Shown piece after piece: positions 63,806-64,000 of a DNA stretch of 64,000 nucleotides. Position numbers and translations under genes: made by a program. Source of the DNA: Pseudomonadota bacterium (lineage in GTDB: Bacteria; Myxococcota_A; Polyangia; Haliangiales; Haliangiaceae); NCBI GenBank assembly GCA_022360315.1, contig JAKSDA010000617.1, positions 22,022 to 86,021 on the forward strand, given 5' to 3'. Numbering within the stretch: position 1 is the first letter of the stretch; each line of letters opens with the position of its first letter. Below the pieces are notes generated by a model. It was not told the origin of the DNA. It saw only the letters and a list, made by a program, of their open reading frames with translations, and searched no databases.

Positions 63806-64000
63806 ATGACCAACCGACCGAAACAAACTAGGGACATGGACCCCGCGTTATTCGATGCGGTAGCCAAAATTCTGTTTAGTCATGATCCGCTTGAGATTAC
63901 GTTCGAGAGCAACCTTGACGAATACGAACCAGAAGTAGAGACGATTCTCCCAGGATTAGCAAGCTGCAAAACTACGCAAGAGGTCAGAGAAATTGTCCAC
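63806..64000 (+). CDS. Small conserved-type protein, cut by the right window edge
   Basis: Frame open to the end of the window: 65 residues starting MTNRPKQTRDMDPALFDAVA with KILFSHDPLEITFESNLDEY and EPEVETILPGLASCKT. The pattern, a helix followed by HDPIxIxFxxNxDEYxPE, resembles small proteins of about 90-100 residues whose function is unknown, sometimes found with toxin or mobile-element neighbours. A GAGCC precedes the ATG; its placement behind a transposase fragment suggests an accessory region to the right. Confidence 0.55.
   Translation, partial: MTNRPKQTRDMDPALFDAVAKILFSHDPLEITFESNLDEYEPEVETILPGLASCKTTQEVREIVH

Overview
The window looks like chromosomal DNA from a GC-rich, predatory-type myxobacterium (Myxococcota, possibly a Haliangium or Nannocystis relative). 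The inference rests on three eukaryotic-like Ser/Thr kinases (two carrying TPR tails), an FHA-GGDEF protein, a CadC-type DNA-binding/TPR regulator, a Roadblock-like protein, CsgG-family lipid-envelope proteins, an outer-membrane-type trypsin and long single-gene transcription units. No rRNA, tRNA, CRISPR array, phage or plasmid gene was seen. Assignments come from reading motifs, not from searches.

Layout. 1-3.0 kb: two coupled two-component proteins (the first cut by the window edge). 3.2-5.9 kb: an acyl-CoA-dehydrogenase-fold flavin monooxygenase convergent with a sigma-54 activator. 6.0-8.6 kb: a YqiJ/NfeD-like membrane protein and two tandem flotillin genes that are joined out of frame by what looks like a deletion. 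8.7-12.2 kb: a secreted metallophosphatase and a MATE exporter. 12.2-15.2 kb: a Roadblock-like protein with a degenerate ABC ATPase, an AT-rich gene-poor stretch, and a two-receiver response regulator. 15.4-17.5 kb: OsmC, SDR and TetR genes tied together by a shared palindromic operator. 17.9-23.6 kb: small lipoprotein, acyl-CoA dehydrogenase, FHA-GGDEF protein, alpha/beta hydrolase, glycerol kinase and TlyA. 23.7-25.4 kb: a less GC-rich patch with an ECF-like sigma factor, a divergent zinc-finger (anti-sigma-like) protein and a 55-residue membrane microprotein. 25.7-31.5 kb: double GNAT plus nucleotidyltransferase, FemAB-like plus cupin pair, and a zinc protease/cysteine-cluster fusion. 31.5-43.9 kb: Ser/Thr kinase-TPR, aminotransferase-SDR pair, a lipoprotein with kinase-like motifs, RluD-type synthase, CadC-TPR regulator and a seven-repeat FG-GAP protein.

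44.0-49.7 kb is a compact four-gene homogentisate catabolic operon (self-sufficient P450, hmgA, maiA, fahA) whose composition and gene style differ from the flanks and suggest transfer from an alphaproteobacterium. 49.9-52.3 kb holds a trypsin-like lipoprotein preceded by a decayed duplicate of its own leader. 52.5-55.5 kb is a soluble Ser/Thr kinase translationally coupled to a leucine-rich-repeat protein with an uncharacterised C-terminal domain. 56-63 kb holds a helical/acidic protein, two divergent CsgG-family proteins and a kinase-TPR protein. The right end has an IS4-type transposase remnant and a gene cut by the window.

The strongest candidates for something undescribed are: (i) a multi-hairpin repeat element present at 56.7 and 59.8 kb (with a shortened relative at 4.4 kb) whose first stem is kept while its sequence changes; (ii) the kinase-LRR pair; (iii) a lipoprotein with a protein-kinase-like catalytic loop; and (iv) the Roadblock plus signature-less ABC ATPase pair.
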